From Paenibacillus woosongensis (lineage in GTDB: Bacteria > Bacillota > Bacilli > Paenibacillales > Paenibacillaceae): a DNA stretch of 64,000 nucleotides. Where the stretch lies: the NCBI RefSeq assembly GCF_009725165.1, contig NZ_WNZW01000001.1:248001-312000 (forward strand), in the 5' to 3' direction. Position 1 is the first letter of the stretch; every line of letters starts with the position of its first letter. Positions 52,247 to 61,119 of this stretch are shown here, one piece after another. The notes under the pieces are model-generated. The model did not search any database. It worked only from the letters and a program-made list of their open reading frames with translations, and had not been told where the DNA came from. Position numbers and translations under genes: made by a program.

Positions 52247-52266
52247 ACGCCTCCTACTGCCTTCCC

Positions 52267-53082
52267 TCAATTCTTGCGGAACACCGCAGGCATAACATAA
52301 TGGAATCGGCTCTGCGTCTTGTCAATCGTCTCCGAATGCCCGATAAACAGGTACCCGCCCGGCTCGAGCCAATCATAGAAACGCTGAATAAGCTCCGCTT
52401 TTGTGCGGTTATCGAAATAGATCATGACATTTCTACAAAAGATAACGTGAAACTTCCTGCGGAAAGGAAACCTCAGCGACATCAGATTAAACCGCCTGAA
52501 AATAATCTCCCTGCGGATGCCCTCGGCAATTTGGACCCGGTCCTCGTCCAGCTTTGTAAAATATGTGTTCCTCCAATGCTTGGGGAGATTCCCGATCGTT
52601 CCCTTCTCGTATATTCCCTGTCTCGCCAGACTAAGCACCTTGTCCGATATATCTGTGGCCAACAGCTTTGTATCCCACTCCTTCTTACTTATGCCGAAAT
52701 ATTCGTCCATCAGCATAGCGAGGCAGTATGGCTCCTCTCCCGTTGAGCATCCGGCGCTCCATATGCGCAAATCCCTGCTCGCCACAGTCTGCTTTAAATA
52801 CGGCAATACATGGTTTTTAAAATAATGAAAATGATTCGCTTCCCGCATGAAAAACGTGTGGTTGGTCGTAATTTTATTGATCAGCGTACCCATCGCGGCT
52901 CCGCTTTGATCCGAGACCAGATACTCGTAATAATCGGTAAAATTATCAAGGCCGAGCTGCAGGAGAACCTGATGCAGCCTGCCGAGCACTAGCATTTTTT
53001 TCTCCGGCTTCAGATAAATGCCGCTGTTCGAATGAATATAAGAGGCGAGCTGCGCAAATTCTCTATCCGTTATCGTAAACAT
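52267..53082 (-). CDS. cheR: Chemotaxis methyltransferase CheR
   Basis: 271 residues: helical N-terminal domain (DREFAQLASYIHSNSGIYL), then a SAM-binding domain with IWSAGCSTGEEPYCLAMLM and the IFCRNVMIYFD segment. It methylates glutamates on the chemoreceptors and opposes CheB. No tetratricopeptide extension. In operon with the MCP gene (15 bases) and cheB. Confidence 0.95.
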   Translation of the reverse strand: MFTITDREFAQLASYIHSNSGIYLKPEKKMLVLGRLHQVLLQLGLDNFTDYYEYLVSDQSGAAMGTLINKITTNHTFFMREANHFHYFKNHVLPYLKQTVASRDLRIWSAGCSTGEEPYCLAMLMDEYFGISKKEWDTKLLATDISDKVLSLARQGIYEKGTIGNLPKHWRNTYFTKLDEDRVQIAEGIRREIIFRRFNLMSLRFPFRRKFHVIFCRNVMIYFDNRTKAELIQRFYDWLEPGGYLFIGHSETIDKTQSRFHYVMPAVFRKN

Positions 53083-53097
53083 CGGTTGTCATGATCC

Positions 53098-54840
53098 TCA
53101 ATATTTGCCAAAGTCGTGATCCGACAGCATAATTTTACGCGGCGCGGTTCCGGCCGCTGCAGGGTCGCCGTCTTCTGCAAATGCCTGCATTCTTTTCTTC
53201 TCCGACATCGAATCGAGCAGCCTCATCACTTCCGGATTCAACTGCCCATGCTCCCGGTAAGCTGGCGGAGATTGGCTTTTGATCTTGAATCTGCCAACCT
53301 GCTCTCTCAACAGCTCTGCCTGATCCGACAGCTCTTCGCTCGCTGCCGCGCTCTCTTCCGAGGTCGCCGAGTTCGCCTGCACCACCTGCGATACCTGCAT
53401 CAACCCTAAATTGATCTGGTTTACGCCGGAGGCCTGCTCGTTAGAGGCTATAGCAATCTCGTTCACCAGCTCGGCCACCTTTGCCACGTCCTCCACGATA
53501 TGCTGGAGGGCAGATGCCGTTTCGTTGGCGATTTTCGTGCCGTCCTGCACTTTGCGGATGGAGCCCTCGATCATTTCCGTCGTCTCCTTCGCTGCGTTTG
53601 CCGAGCGGGCCGCCAAGTTCCGTACCTCCTCAGCAACCACGGCAAAACCTTTGCCGTGCTGTCCTGCTCTTGCTGCCTCAACCGCGGCATTTAGCGCCAG
53701 AATGTTCGTTTGGAAGGCAATCTCATCGATGACCTTAATGATTTTGGAAATGCTCTCCGAAGCTTTGTTGATATCGTCCATGGCGCCCAGCATTTCCTTC
53801 ATCTGCGTATTGCCCTGGACAGCATTCTCTCTAGCTGTCTCAACTAATACATTGGCCTCTGTCGCATTATCGGCATTCTGCTTCGTCTGCGCGGCAATTT
53901 CCTCTAACGAGGCGGTCAGTTGTTCCACAGAGCTCGCCTGTTCCGTAGCCCCTTGAGACAGAGACATGCTCGTCTCAGATACCTGGCGCGAGCCGGAGGA
54001 GACTTGCTCTGCTGCCGTATTAATATTCGCCAGGACGTCGTTCATGTTATGCACCATAATTCTGAACGCTTCGGACAGGGCTCCGAGCTCATCCTTCGAA
54101 TGTACCTGTACCATAACATCCAGGTTTCCGTCCGCAACCTGTTCAGCTGCCTGCTTCACTTCAAAAATCGGGCGCGTGATCAATCTTGTAATGATGAGAG
54201 CAATCAACAGCGACAGCACAACGGCTGCAGCAGAACCCGCGATGATCGACGTTTTGGTCATCGACTCTATTCTATCGACTTCCTGGCTGCGCTCTAGCAA
54301 GAGTTTTGACTCTATGCCCGAGCTCTCCGCAATAATAGCCCTGAATTCGTCAAAGGTAGCTTTGCCCTTTGCTGCCTGCTCATCTTTAACGATATCGTCC
54401 ATGGAACCTATGCCGTTAGCAACATTCCGTCTTTGCTGAATGCTATTCTCGGCGACTTGCACCCATTCCTGATGCAAGGATAGAATTTTATTCATCAATT
54501 CCTGCTGATATGGATTGTCCGCGGTCAGCTCCTTTACATGATTAAAGCTCTGCTCAAAGCTGGCTTTGCCGCTTACATAAGGTTCAAGAGAACTTTCATT
54601 CCCTGTTAGCGCAAATCCGCGCTGCCCGGTCTCCATATTGACCATACTGTCCAGGACGGTTTGCAATCCCATCAGCACTTCATATGTATGTTCGTTCCAA
54701 TCCATTGCTTTGCTGGTTCTGCTGAAGTTCTGGTAGCTGATCACGGATAATGTCACCAAAATGACCAGGACAGCCATGAATCCGATATTCAACTTTTTGC
54801 CAATGCTTAAATTGCGAAATGCTCTAGCCAGGGGAACCAC
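53098..54840 (-). CDS. Methyl-accepting chemotaxis protein with CHASE3-like sensor
   Basis: 580 residues from GTG, five bases after GGAG. Membrane helix (about 15-35), a periplasmic four-helix region (40-190) with METGQRGFALTGNES, the CHASE3 signature; second membrane helix (about 195-215), HAMP (216-270) and the signalling domain with the hairpin IDEIAFQTNILALNAAVEAARAGQHGKGFAVVA. The C-terminus lacks an NWETF-type CheR-binding pentapeptide. The ligand is unknown. Encoded within the chemosensory operon, so probably its dedicated receptor. Confidence 0.93.
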   Translation of the reverse strand: MVPLARAFRNLSIGKKLNIGFMAVLVILVTLSVISYQNFSRTSKAMDWNEHTYEVLMGLQTVLDSMVNMETGQRGFALTGNESSLEPYVSGKASFEQSFNHVKELTADNPYQQELMNKILSLHQEWVQVAENSIQQRRNVANGIGSMDDIVKDEQAAKGKATFDEFRAIIAESSGIESKLLLERSQEVDRIESMTKTSIIAGSAAAVVLSLLIALIITRLITRPIFEVKQAAEQVADGNLDVMVQVHSKDELGALSEAFRIMVHNMNDVLANINTAAEQVSSGSRQVSETSMSLSQGATEQASSVEQLTASLEEIAAQTKQNADNATEANVLVETARENAVQGNTQMKEMLGAMDDINKASESISKIIKVIDEIAFQTNILALNAAVEAARAGQHGKGFAVVAEEVRNLAARSANAAKETTEMIEGSIRKVQDGTKIANETASALQHIVEDVAKVAELVNEIAIASNEQASGVNQINLGLMQVSQVVQANSATSEESAAASEELSDQAELLREQVGRFKIKSQSPPAYREHGQLNPEVMRLLDSMSEKKRMQAFAEDGDPAAAGTAPRKIMLSDHDFGKY

Positions 54841-54916
54841 TTCCTCTCCGTTGTCTTATGATTTGAACCTTCGTTGCCAGTATTATTTTCCGGAATATAT
54901 CCAGAACCCTGCCAGT

Positions 54917-55414
54917 TTATGGCCGGACGATCTCGCCCAAATCCTCAACCTCTTGCTCGTGAAGCAGCTTCTCGCAGTCTAGAATCAGCTTGACATCCTG
55001 CCCGACCTTGCCGATGGCCTTAATGAATTTAGACGTCGATTTATGAAATTCTGGCGGCGGTATCATCTCCTCCTCCGGAATGAACAGCACCTCAGACACG
55101 CTGTCCACAATAAGTCCGATAGAGATATCCTTAATGTCGACCACAATGACGCAGGTACGGTCCGTGTAGTCGCGAAAGCTTTTCTTGAAGCGAAGCCTCA
55201 CGTCCATCACCGGAATGATCTTCCCGCGCAAATTAATAATTCCCCGTAAATAGTCAGGCATTTCCGGAACTTCGGTAATCTTCTGAATGCCGATAATTTC
55301 CGTGACATACCTGATTTCAATACCGTAGAATTCCTCCTCCAGTTGAAAGGTCAGAAATTTACCTGTTTGCGTGTCCTCGATTTCGATATCCTCTTGCTGC
55401 ATCTGACTCGACAT
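54917..55414 (-). CDS. cheW: Chemotaxis coupling protein CheW
   Basis: 165 residues, one SH3-like CheW domain: GKFLTFQLEEEFYGIEIRYVTEII, then YLRGIINLRGKIIPVMDVRLRF. It links the MCP to CheA. Starts with AGGAAGG-type site 22 bases or so after the previous gene; follows cheA by 76 bases on the strand. Confidence 0.95.
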   Translation of the reverse strand: MSSQMQQEDIEIEDTQTGKFLTFQLEEEFYGIEIRYVTEIIGIQKITEVPEMPDYLRGIINLRGKIIPVMDVRLRFKKSFRDYTDRTCVIVVDIKDISIGLIVDSVSEVLFIPEEEMIPPPEFHKSTSKFIKAIGKVGQDVKLILDCEKLLHEQEVEDLGEIVRP

Positions 55415-55490
55415 GTTATGCCTTCCTCCTTTCTTGGATCACTTCCTTATTCAGCAGCAGCAAAAAAAACAACATGCTTCGCCGCCTGGA

Positions 55491-57581
55491 CTACTTGCCG
55501 TTCAGCAAGCCCTGGACGTCCAGGATCAGGCTGATGCTCCCATCGCCCAGCAGCGTACATCCGGAGACGCCTGCAATGCTGGTCAAATTATGGATATATG
55601 GAGGCAGCGCCTTTACTACCACCTGCTGCTGGCCAATCAGCTCGTCCGCAAATATGCAAATCTGCCGGTCATTCTGCTCGACCATGATGAGTATCCCCTG
55701 CGTCAATCTGGTAACATCGGTCTGAACCCCAAACCGCCTATGCAGCCTTTCGATAGAATAGCATTGTCCGCGCACCATAATCATTTCGCCACCATCCGGA
55801 TCGGTGATAATATCGCCGGCCTCTGGACGGAAGGACTCCTTGATCGCTGTTGTCGGCAGTGTATAACGAGACTCTCCTACCCTAACGTTCATACCATCGA
55901 TAATCGCCATAGTCAGAGGTATTCTGATCGTAATCACGGTACCTTCATGCAGGGCGCTGTCAACGGTCACGACACCGCCAACGGATTCGATATTCTTGGT
56001 GACCACGTCCATCCCGACTCCGCGGCCGCTAAACTCCGTAATTTGGTCTTTCGTCGAGAATCCGGGCAAAAAAATGAGGCTGTATATTTCTTTATCCGTC
56101 ATTTCGCTTTCGTTCTTCACGAGTAAATCATTCTGCCTGGCCCGCTGCAGCAGCTTCTCTTTATCCAAGCCCCGCCCGTCATCCCTGATCCGGATCAGCA
56201 CCTCGCCGCCGGCGTGGCTCGCTTCCAGCGTAAGCGTTCCATACGCCGGCTTCCCTCTCAGTATCCGTTCTTCACCGCTCTCTAACCCATGATCGATGGC
56301 ATTCCGCACCATGTGCATAATCGGGTCGGCAATATGGTCAATAATGTTCTTGTCTACCTCGGTGTCCTCTCCTACCAGCTGCAGCCGCACATCCTTCCCC
56401 AGCTTCTTGCCCATGTCACGGACGATGCGGTGCATGCGCTGAAACGTGCCGGATAAAGGGATCATGCGAATCGACATCACCATATCCTGCATTTCTGTCG
56501 TTATTTTACGAAGATGGCGCGAAGCCTTCTGAAATTGCTCCAGCTCCAGGCCGAGTCCCTGCAAATCGGGATTTTGCGTGACCATCGCTTCGGCGATGAC
56601 AAGCTCGCCAACTAAATCCATAAGCTCATCGAGCTTTGCTATATGTACGCTTATAAAGTTGGACTGCTGGGATGAGGCGCCCCGCTTTGTTTCCTCCTGC
56701 GCCCTCGGCGTTGCTTCTCTCAGCGGAATCACAGGAGAATCGAGCTTATGCTGCTCCTTGACCAGTTCGGGCGTGAATTCGCCTACGGACGGAGCACCCG
56801 TATCCGGTTGTTTCTCAAGCACGATGCTCCGTACATAGCTGATCTGCTGCAGAAGCTGGTAAATTTGGTCATACGTCTTGTCCGTCTGGAACGACAAACG
56901 CAGACCTTCGCGGCGGATATCCGCCACTGCCTTCTCATCTTCCAGCAAATCCTCTGGAACATGGGCGATCGATTGCAGCTCACTCTGCAAGTTCATGACA
57001 GCTTGATAGGCGCGAAGGTTCTCCATCTCGCACCCTTCATCGTAGCGGAGAACGGCCATATATCTGAAATGCCCGCTTTCAAGCGATGTCCCTGATTCCT
57101 TTGGCTCCATGGGGGACTGCCGGTCAGGAACACTTATTGTCGTACCGCTTGCTGCATTGCCTGTCCCGTGCGACTTCTTCATTTCCGCCAGCAGCGACCT
57201 TAACTGTTCAATTAAAAATGAAGCATCACCGTCCGCCGGATCGCCGTTTTTGATTTTCAGCATCTCCACCTTCATGAAATCGATGCTGCCCAGCATCAGC
57301 TCAGAGACGGCCGAATCATCGGCAAGCTGAAGCTGCCTTTCCCGAATAAACGAAAAAAGATCCTCCGTTACATGCGCCAAGGTGGAAATGTTGTGAAACT
57401 CCATCATGGTGGATGAGCCTTTAATCGTGTGCATGATCCGGAAAATCTCATTAACTACGCCCAAGCCGTAATCCTTTGTTTGCTCGCAATCGAGAATGGT
57501 CTGCTCAAGCTGCTCCAGCAAAGTCGATGTTTCGAAGATGAACATCTCCAGAAGCGTATCGATTGACGAATAGTCTGTCAT
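55491..57581 (-). CDS. cheA: Chemotaxis histidine kinase CheA
   Basis: 696 residues in the order P1 HPt (His51 in RIMHTIKGSSTMMEF), P2-like region (RYMAVLRYDEGCEMENLRAY), P3 dimerisation (SVHIAKLDELMDLVGELV), P4 kinase with HMVRNAIDHGLE, DDGRGLD and GRGVGMDVV, and the P5 CheW-like regulatory domain. First gene of a five-gene operon (cheA, cheW, mcp, cheR, cheB) separate from flagellar genes; no cheY is inside. The promoter carries two Spo0A-like boxes. Confidence 0.96.
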   Translation of the reverse strand: MTDYSSIDTLLEMFIFETSTLLEQLEQTILDCEQTKDYGLGVVNEIFRIMHTIKGSSTMMEFHNISTLAHVTEDLFSFIRERQLQLADDSAVSELMLGSIDFMKVEMLKIKNGDPADGDASFLIEQLRSLLAEMKKSHGTGNAASGTTISVPDRQSPMEPKESGTSLESGHFRYMAVLRYDEGCEMENLRAYQAVMNLQSELQSIAHVPEDLLEDEKAVADIRREGLRLSFQTDKTYDQIYQLLQQISYVRSIVLEKQPDTGAPSVGEFTPELVKEQHKLDSPVIPLREATPRAQEETKRGASSQQSNFISVHIAKLDELMDLVGELVIAEAMVTQNPDLQGLGLELEQFQKASRHLRKITTEMQDMVMSIRMIPLSGTFQRMHRIVRDMGKKLGKDVRLQLVGEDTEVDKNIIDHIADPIMHMVRNAIDHGLESGEERILRGKPAYGTLTLEASHAGGEVLIRIRDDGRGLDKEKLLQRARQNDLLVKNESEMTDKEIYSLIFLPGFSTKDQITEFSGRGVGMDVVTKNIESVGGVVTVDSALHEGTVITIRIPLTMAIIDGMNVRVGESRYTLPTTAIKESFRPEAGDIITDPDGGEMIMVRGQCYSIERLHRRFGVQTDVTRLTQGILIMVEQNDRQICIFADELIGQQQVVVKALPPYIHNLTSIAGVSGCTLLGDGSISLILDVQGLLNGK

Positions 57582-57660
57582 GCGGAACGATCACCTTCTA
57601 TCTCATATGTATGGAATAATGGGTATTTAGGCCTTTGTTATTAGGTATTTTATCATGCTG

Positions 57661-57689
57661 AGTATAAAAACGGAACGAGATATTGTCGA
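57661..57689 (-). promoter_or_regulatory. Sigma-A promoter of the chemosensory operon
   Basis: TCGACA (57684-57689, one change from TTGACA), 17 bases, TATACT (57661-57666) on the minus strand, about 80 bases before cheA. Confidence 0.65.
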
Positions 57690-57690
57690 A
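57683..57690 (+). promoter_or_regulatory. Spo0A box A, on the -35 of the cheA promoter
   Basis: TTGTCGAA matches the 0A-box core TGTCGAA exactly; on the minus strand its complement TTCGACAA contains the -35 element. Confidence 0.6.
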
Positions 57691-57712
57691 TTATGAATTA
57701 TTTAAATTTATT

Positions 57713-57720
57713 TTGTCGAA
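57713..57720 (+). promoter_or_regulatory. Spo0A box B, 30 bases from box A
   Basis: A second TTGTCGAA in the same orientation, inside a repeated 13-mer TTGTCGAATTATG; the 30-base spacing is about three helical turns. Two weaker relatives (TTGTCCAATT, TTGTTCGAAT) follow at 57732 and 57748. Confidence 0.6.
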
Positions 57721-57853
57721 TTATGTCTCTTTGTCCAATTTGGCCTAATTGTTCGAATATGAAGCTGCAAGTTTTATGTTATTCTAAAAAAAGATTGACC
57801 TTCCGGTAACTGGAAGCCTTGTTTATCAAGATATTTAGAAAGGATGATTCTGA

Positions 57854-58600
57854 ATGTCCAAGCCTAACCGCATCTCTGCCCTGCATATTACCGGATTGCA
57901 TGAATTTTATTTTCCCGTCACCAACGCTTCAGCTTCTTCCCGCTGGTACCAGCAGCACTTCGGTTTGCAGCTTCAGGAGCTAAATTCAGATCGGGCAAAA
58001 CTGCGCCTGGCCGAAGGAACCACTTTAACGCTCGTGGAGTGCGGCAAACTGAACAAATACGATACGGTACCTATTAACTTCAAAGCGCATGATGCGCGAA
58101 AAGCTTACGACATGCTGGACAAGTCGCAGGTACGGGCCAATCGGCCGGAGAACTGGCTCCACTATGTCGACTTTGACGTGCATGATCCGGACGGCAATCC
58201 GTTTAACATCATCAGCGATCCTTCCTGGCCTGATACGCCAAACAATTATTTTCGGATCGATGGCATTTTTATCAGTCTGACCGATTTTGACCGCTCCTTT
58301 GAGTGGTATCAGGACATATTTGACGCAGAAATCGAATATTCGTTTAATCACCCTACCGACTCGCTGGAGAACGCCCGCTTCCGCTGCTTCAAGGATATCC
58401 CGGTAAATGTGGTGGAGTCGCCTGTCAGCGTCATTCAGTACAGAGTATGCGAATTTCGCACGAGCAGCGCGGCGGAGGATCATCGCTACCTGCAAAGCAA
58501 AGGCGTGAGCGTTACCGCTCTAACAGAACAGGAAGACGGCTTGAAAGCCTTTGCTTTCAGCGACCCGGAGGGCAGGGAGTTCGGGATGCTCGAGTTCTAA
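57854..58600 (+). CDS. Two-domain VOC (glyoxalase-like) protein
   Basis: 248 residues with two vicinal-oxygen-chelate modules in tandem: first GLHEFYFPVTNASASSRWYQQHFGL to HDPDGNPFNIISD (about 12-125), second IDGIFISLTDFDRSFEWYQDIFD to SDPEGREFGMLEF (135-247). Metal ligands His and Glu occur at the usual edge positions in the second half. Substrate unknown. An AAAGGATG site precedes the ATG. Confidence 0.88.
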   Translation: MSKPNRISALHITGLHEFYFPVTNASASSRWYQQHFGLQLQELNSDRAKLRLAEGTTLTLVECGKLNKYDTVPINFKAHDARKAYDMLDKSQVRANRPENWLHYVDFDVHDPDGNPFNIISDPSWPDTPNNYFRIDGIFISLTDFDRSFEWYQDIFDAEIEYSFNHPTDSLENARFRCFKDIPVNVVESPVSVIQYRVCEFRTSSAAEDHRYLQSKGVSVTALTEQEDGLKAFAFSDPEGREFGMLEF

Positions 58601-58602
58601 GA

Positions 58603-58650
58603 AAAAAACAGCCCAAACGCCTTCAATCCATGGCGTCGGGCTGTATTTTG
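58603..58650. terminator. Bidirectional terminator
   Basis: ACAGCCC/GGGCTGT with inner ACGCC/GGCGT, T-runs on both sides, between the VOC gene and the convergent oxidoreductase. Confidence 0.85.
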
Positions 58651-59739
58651 TTATGGCCGATCCAGCGCCCAGCGCTGTCTTGTTGATGCAACGGTCTCCC
58701 CGGTCAGGATCGCCTTCTCGATCAGCATCCCCAAATAATGATCCTGCGACGCTTCCGCAAGACTATAGAACTCGGGTCCGCCTTGGACATACTCAGCCAT
58801 GCGCTGCAGGCAGCGGGCAATGGCGATTTCATCATCGTACAGCCTCGCCGGAGCAAACGGATTGTCATAGAGCCATTGGTCGCCGCACAAAATGCCCTGC
58901 AGGAAGTAACCCTCCTGATTTTCGAGCTCCCCTTTGTTTATCCGTTTTAGCTCCATTTGCAGCGGTATCGTCGATTCTTGCTGGATTAAAACCCGGCTGT
59001 CGAATATTTCTCCGCGTTCCCCGCGAACGGAAAGATGGTTCGAGCGCACCCAGGAACGATGCTGATCCTTCGTAAAATCATAGATCCCGAGCCGGTCTCC
59101 AAAATCTAGCCAAGCTAAATCCCGCTGCAAAGGAATCATCGCATCTTCGGCTGGCGGGCCTTGGCGCGTCGGGCCTTGCACCCATTCGGACTGGAAACGC
59201 ATGCCTCTGATTTTAACTTCCTCGAAAGTGATGCCCAGCATTTTGCGGATCAAGCTTACACCATGGTAAAGATGGGAGATAGAAACGGTCGTTTCCGTAA
59301 TTCTTCCGAGTCTTCCCGAGCGAATGAGAGCGAGACGCGCTTCTTGGATAGGGTGAAAATGATATTGCTCCGCGACTTGAACGCGAGCGCCTATTGCCGT
59401 TAGCCGATCATGCAGCAGCTCCAGGCCCTCCAGATCCGGTGCCGGCGGCGTCTCCATCAATGCCGGTATGCCCGCCTCAGCCAGCTGGAACAAATATTCC
59501 ATCCCTGCTGCTCCGCTGACCGAAACGACGATAAAATTAGGACTTTCGCTCTTCAGAAGCTGCTCAAGCGAACGATATGTGGTCACACCCCACCGCTTCT
59601 CCATTTCTCTTGCTTTGGACTCATTCCTGACGACTATACCGCTGACCTGGAAAGACTCCGGCAGAGCCTCCGCAATACGCAAAAAATATTGGGCCCGAAA
59701 GCCTGCCCCGCCGATAATGCTGAATTTTACTGGCTTCAT
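58651..59739 (-). CDS. Gfo/Idh/MocA-family oxidoreductase, atypical
   Basis: 362 residues: Rossmann NAD(P)-binding start (KFSIIGGAGFRAQYFLRI) and a C-terminal alpha/beta domain. The usual EKP motif with catalytic lysine is replaced by METPPAPD, so the family dehydrogenase chemistry may be lost or changed. Encoded 17 bases after a second oxidoreductase of the family, which keeps EKP, so the two likely act together on a sugar or inositol-type substrate. Confidence 0.88.
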   Translation of the reverse strand: MKPVKFSIIGGAGFRAQYFLRIAEALPESFQVSGIVVRNESKAREMEKRWGVTTYRSLEQLLKSESPNFIVVSVSGAAGMEYLFQLAEAGIPALMETPPAPDLEGLELLHDRLTAIGARVQVAEQYHFHPIQEARLALIRSGRLGRITETTVSISHLYHGVSLIRKMLGITFEEVKIRGMRFQSEWVQGPTRQGPPAEDAMIPLQRDLAWLDFGDRLGIYDFTKDQHRSWVRSNHLSVRGERGEIFDSRVLIQQESTIPLQMELKRINKGELENQEGYFLQGILCGDQWLYDNPFAPARLYDDEIAIARCLQRMAEYVQGGPEFYSLAEASQDHYLGMLIEKAILTGETVASTRQRWALDRP

Positions 59740-59756
59740 CTCGTCTTCCTCCCGAC

Positions 59757-60887
59757 TTATTGCTTTTCACTCGCATTTAATTCTGTCGTTTTGGCGTTAT
59801 AACGGGGAGCACGGGCCAATAAGCCTTCCCGCGTATAAAAGGGATTGTCTTTGGCCAATGGAAGGCTGACGGGCTGCTTCGTTATGGATGCCTCGTAAAC
59901 GGCCGTTATCAACTCCAGCACATTTCTTCCGTCCTGTCCGTCGATAAGTACCTGATGCGATCCATTCTCGATGGCTGTCAAAATATTATCAACCTGCCCT
60001 TCAAACCCGCTATACAGCAGCGGTTCAATCCCACCCCTGTAAGCTTCGATTTCCGTCTCCAAAGCAAGATTCCGCTCAGGAAACCCATTGTCTTTCGCCG
60101 TCGAGGCGTACACTTTCCAGGGAGAAGAAATACGGGCGTGCTCACCCTGAAATACCATCTGCCGCTCCTCCCCATGATGGATGACGGAACTTGTAATTTG
60201 CGCCAAGCCCCCATCCGCATAAGAAAGGATCGCAATCGAGATATCTTCGACCTCCGAATTCCGGTGCGACGTGTTGCTCATGACAGCCTGCACGCTTTGC
60301 GGCATCCCCATCATCCACAACAGCATGTCCATGTGGTGAACGCCATGGTTGAGCGTGCAGCCGCCCCCCTCCTGCTCCCAGGTTCCGCGCCACCATAGAT
60401 CGTAATAACTCTCACCGCGCCAATGATACGAATCGACCTGGGCATGGACGATTTTCCCCGGTAAGCCGGAATCTAGGATATGCTTCAAATTCCAATTGGG
60501 TCCATGAAAGCGGTTCTGGCCCACGACGGACAGAATGCATCCAGATTCAGCGGCAGCCGCCAGCATTTGATCGCATTCCTCAAGCGACATCGCCATCGGC
60601 TTCTCGACGAGCACATGCTTCCCTGCACGCAGTAAATCACTAGCAATCTCGGCATGCGTTTGAGGCGGAGTACAAATCGACACCAAGTCGATCTCCTCCT
60701 CATGAAGCAGCTCTTTATAATCCTGCACGACTTTGCAGTCGAATTGAAATTTGTCCCGAAGCAAAATGGCTTTGTCTTCATGACGATTAACTAAAGCAAC
60801 CACCTTACAGCGCTCTGAAAAAGAGGCATAAGCAGCCGCATGAGAATGTGCAATAGACCCTGTACCGATAATAGCTACGCGTATTAT
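59757..60887 (-). CDS. Gfo/Idh/MocA-family oxidoreductase, noncanonical start
   Basis: 376 residues if begun at ATA 60887. The NAD(P)-binding motif VAIIGTGSIAHSHAAAYA lies upstream of the first in-frame GTG (60803), yet between the upstream TGA (60894-60896) and that motif there is no ATG, GTG or TTG; only GTC, ATA, ATA. GGAGAG precedes them at a usable distance. Catalytic VEKPMAMS is intact; VCTPPQTHAEIA and the C-terminal domain are normal. Possibly an AUA start, or a recent start-codon mutation. Confidence 0.85.
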   Translation of the reverse strand: MIRVAIIGTGSIAHSHAAAYASFSERCKVVALVNRHEDKAILLRDKFQFDCKVVQDYKELLHEEEIDLVSICTPPQTHAEIASDLLRAGKHVLVEKPMAMSLEECDQMLAAAAESGCILSVVGQNRFHGPNWNLKHILDSGLPGKIVHAQVDSYHWRGESYYDLWWRGTWEQEGGGCTLNHGVHHMDMLLWMMGMPQSVQAVMSNTSHRNSEVEDISIAILSYADGGLAQITSSVIHHGEERQMVFQGEHARISSPWKVYASTAKDNGFPERNLALETEIEAYRGGIEPLLYSGFEGQVDNILTAIENGSHQVLIDGQDGRNVLELITAVYEASITKQPVSLPLAKDNPFYTREGLLARAPRYNAKTTELNASEKQ

Positions 60888-60912
60888 GACGGTTCACTCT
60901 CCGATGACAATA

Positions 60913-60927
60913 AGATAGCGCTTCCAA
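60913..60927 (-). promoter_or_regulatory. Candidate catabolite-response element (cre)
   Basis: TTGGAAGCGCTATCT matches every position of the CcpA consensus WTGNAANCGNWNNCW; a second GAAGCGCT lies 23 bases upstream. Position 26 bases ahead of the oxidoreductase start favours repression by sugar. Confidence 0.55.
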
Positions 60928-61030
60928 GTAATTACTGGCGAGCGCTTCGAAAATTCTCCTTATATATTAGCAACTCCAATAGCTGATTTGTATAAGAACA
61001 ATGCACAATTTACTTTAATTTCTCCAAAAT

Positions 61031-61066
61031 AAAAGTAAAGGCCACCCCAACTGCTGGGAATGGCCT
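61031..61066 (-). terminator. Terminator of the deaminase gene
   Basis: AGGCCA.CCCA / TGGGA.TGGCCT stem followed by TTTACTTTTATTTT on the minus strand. Confidence 0.8.
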
Positions 61067-61119
61067 GTTCTTGCTGCCCCCGCAGCGTTATGACGAAACG
61101 CATGGCGTTCCGTTTTGCC

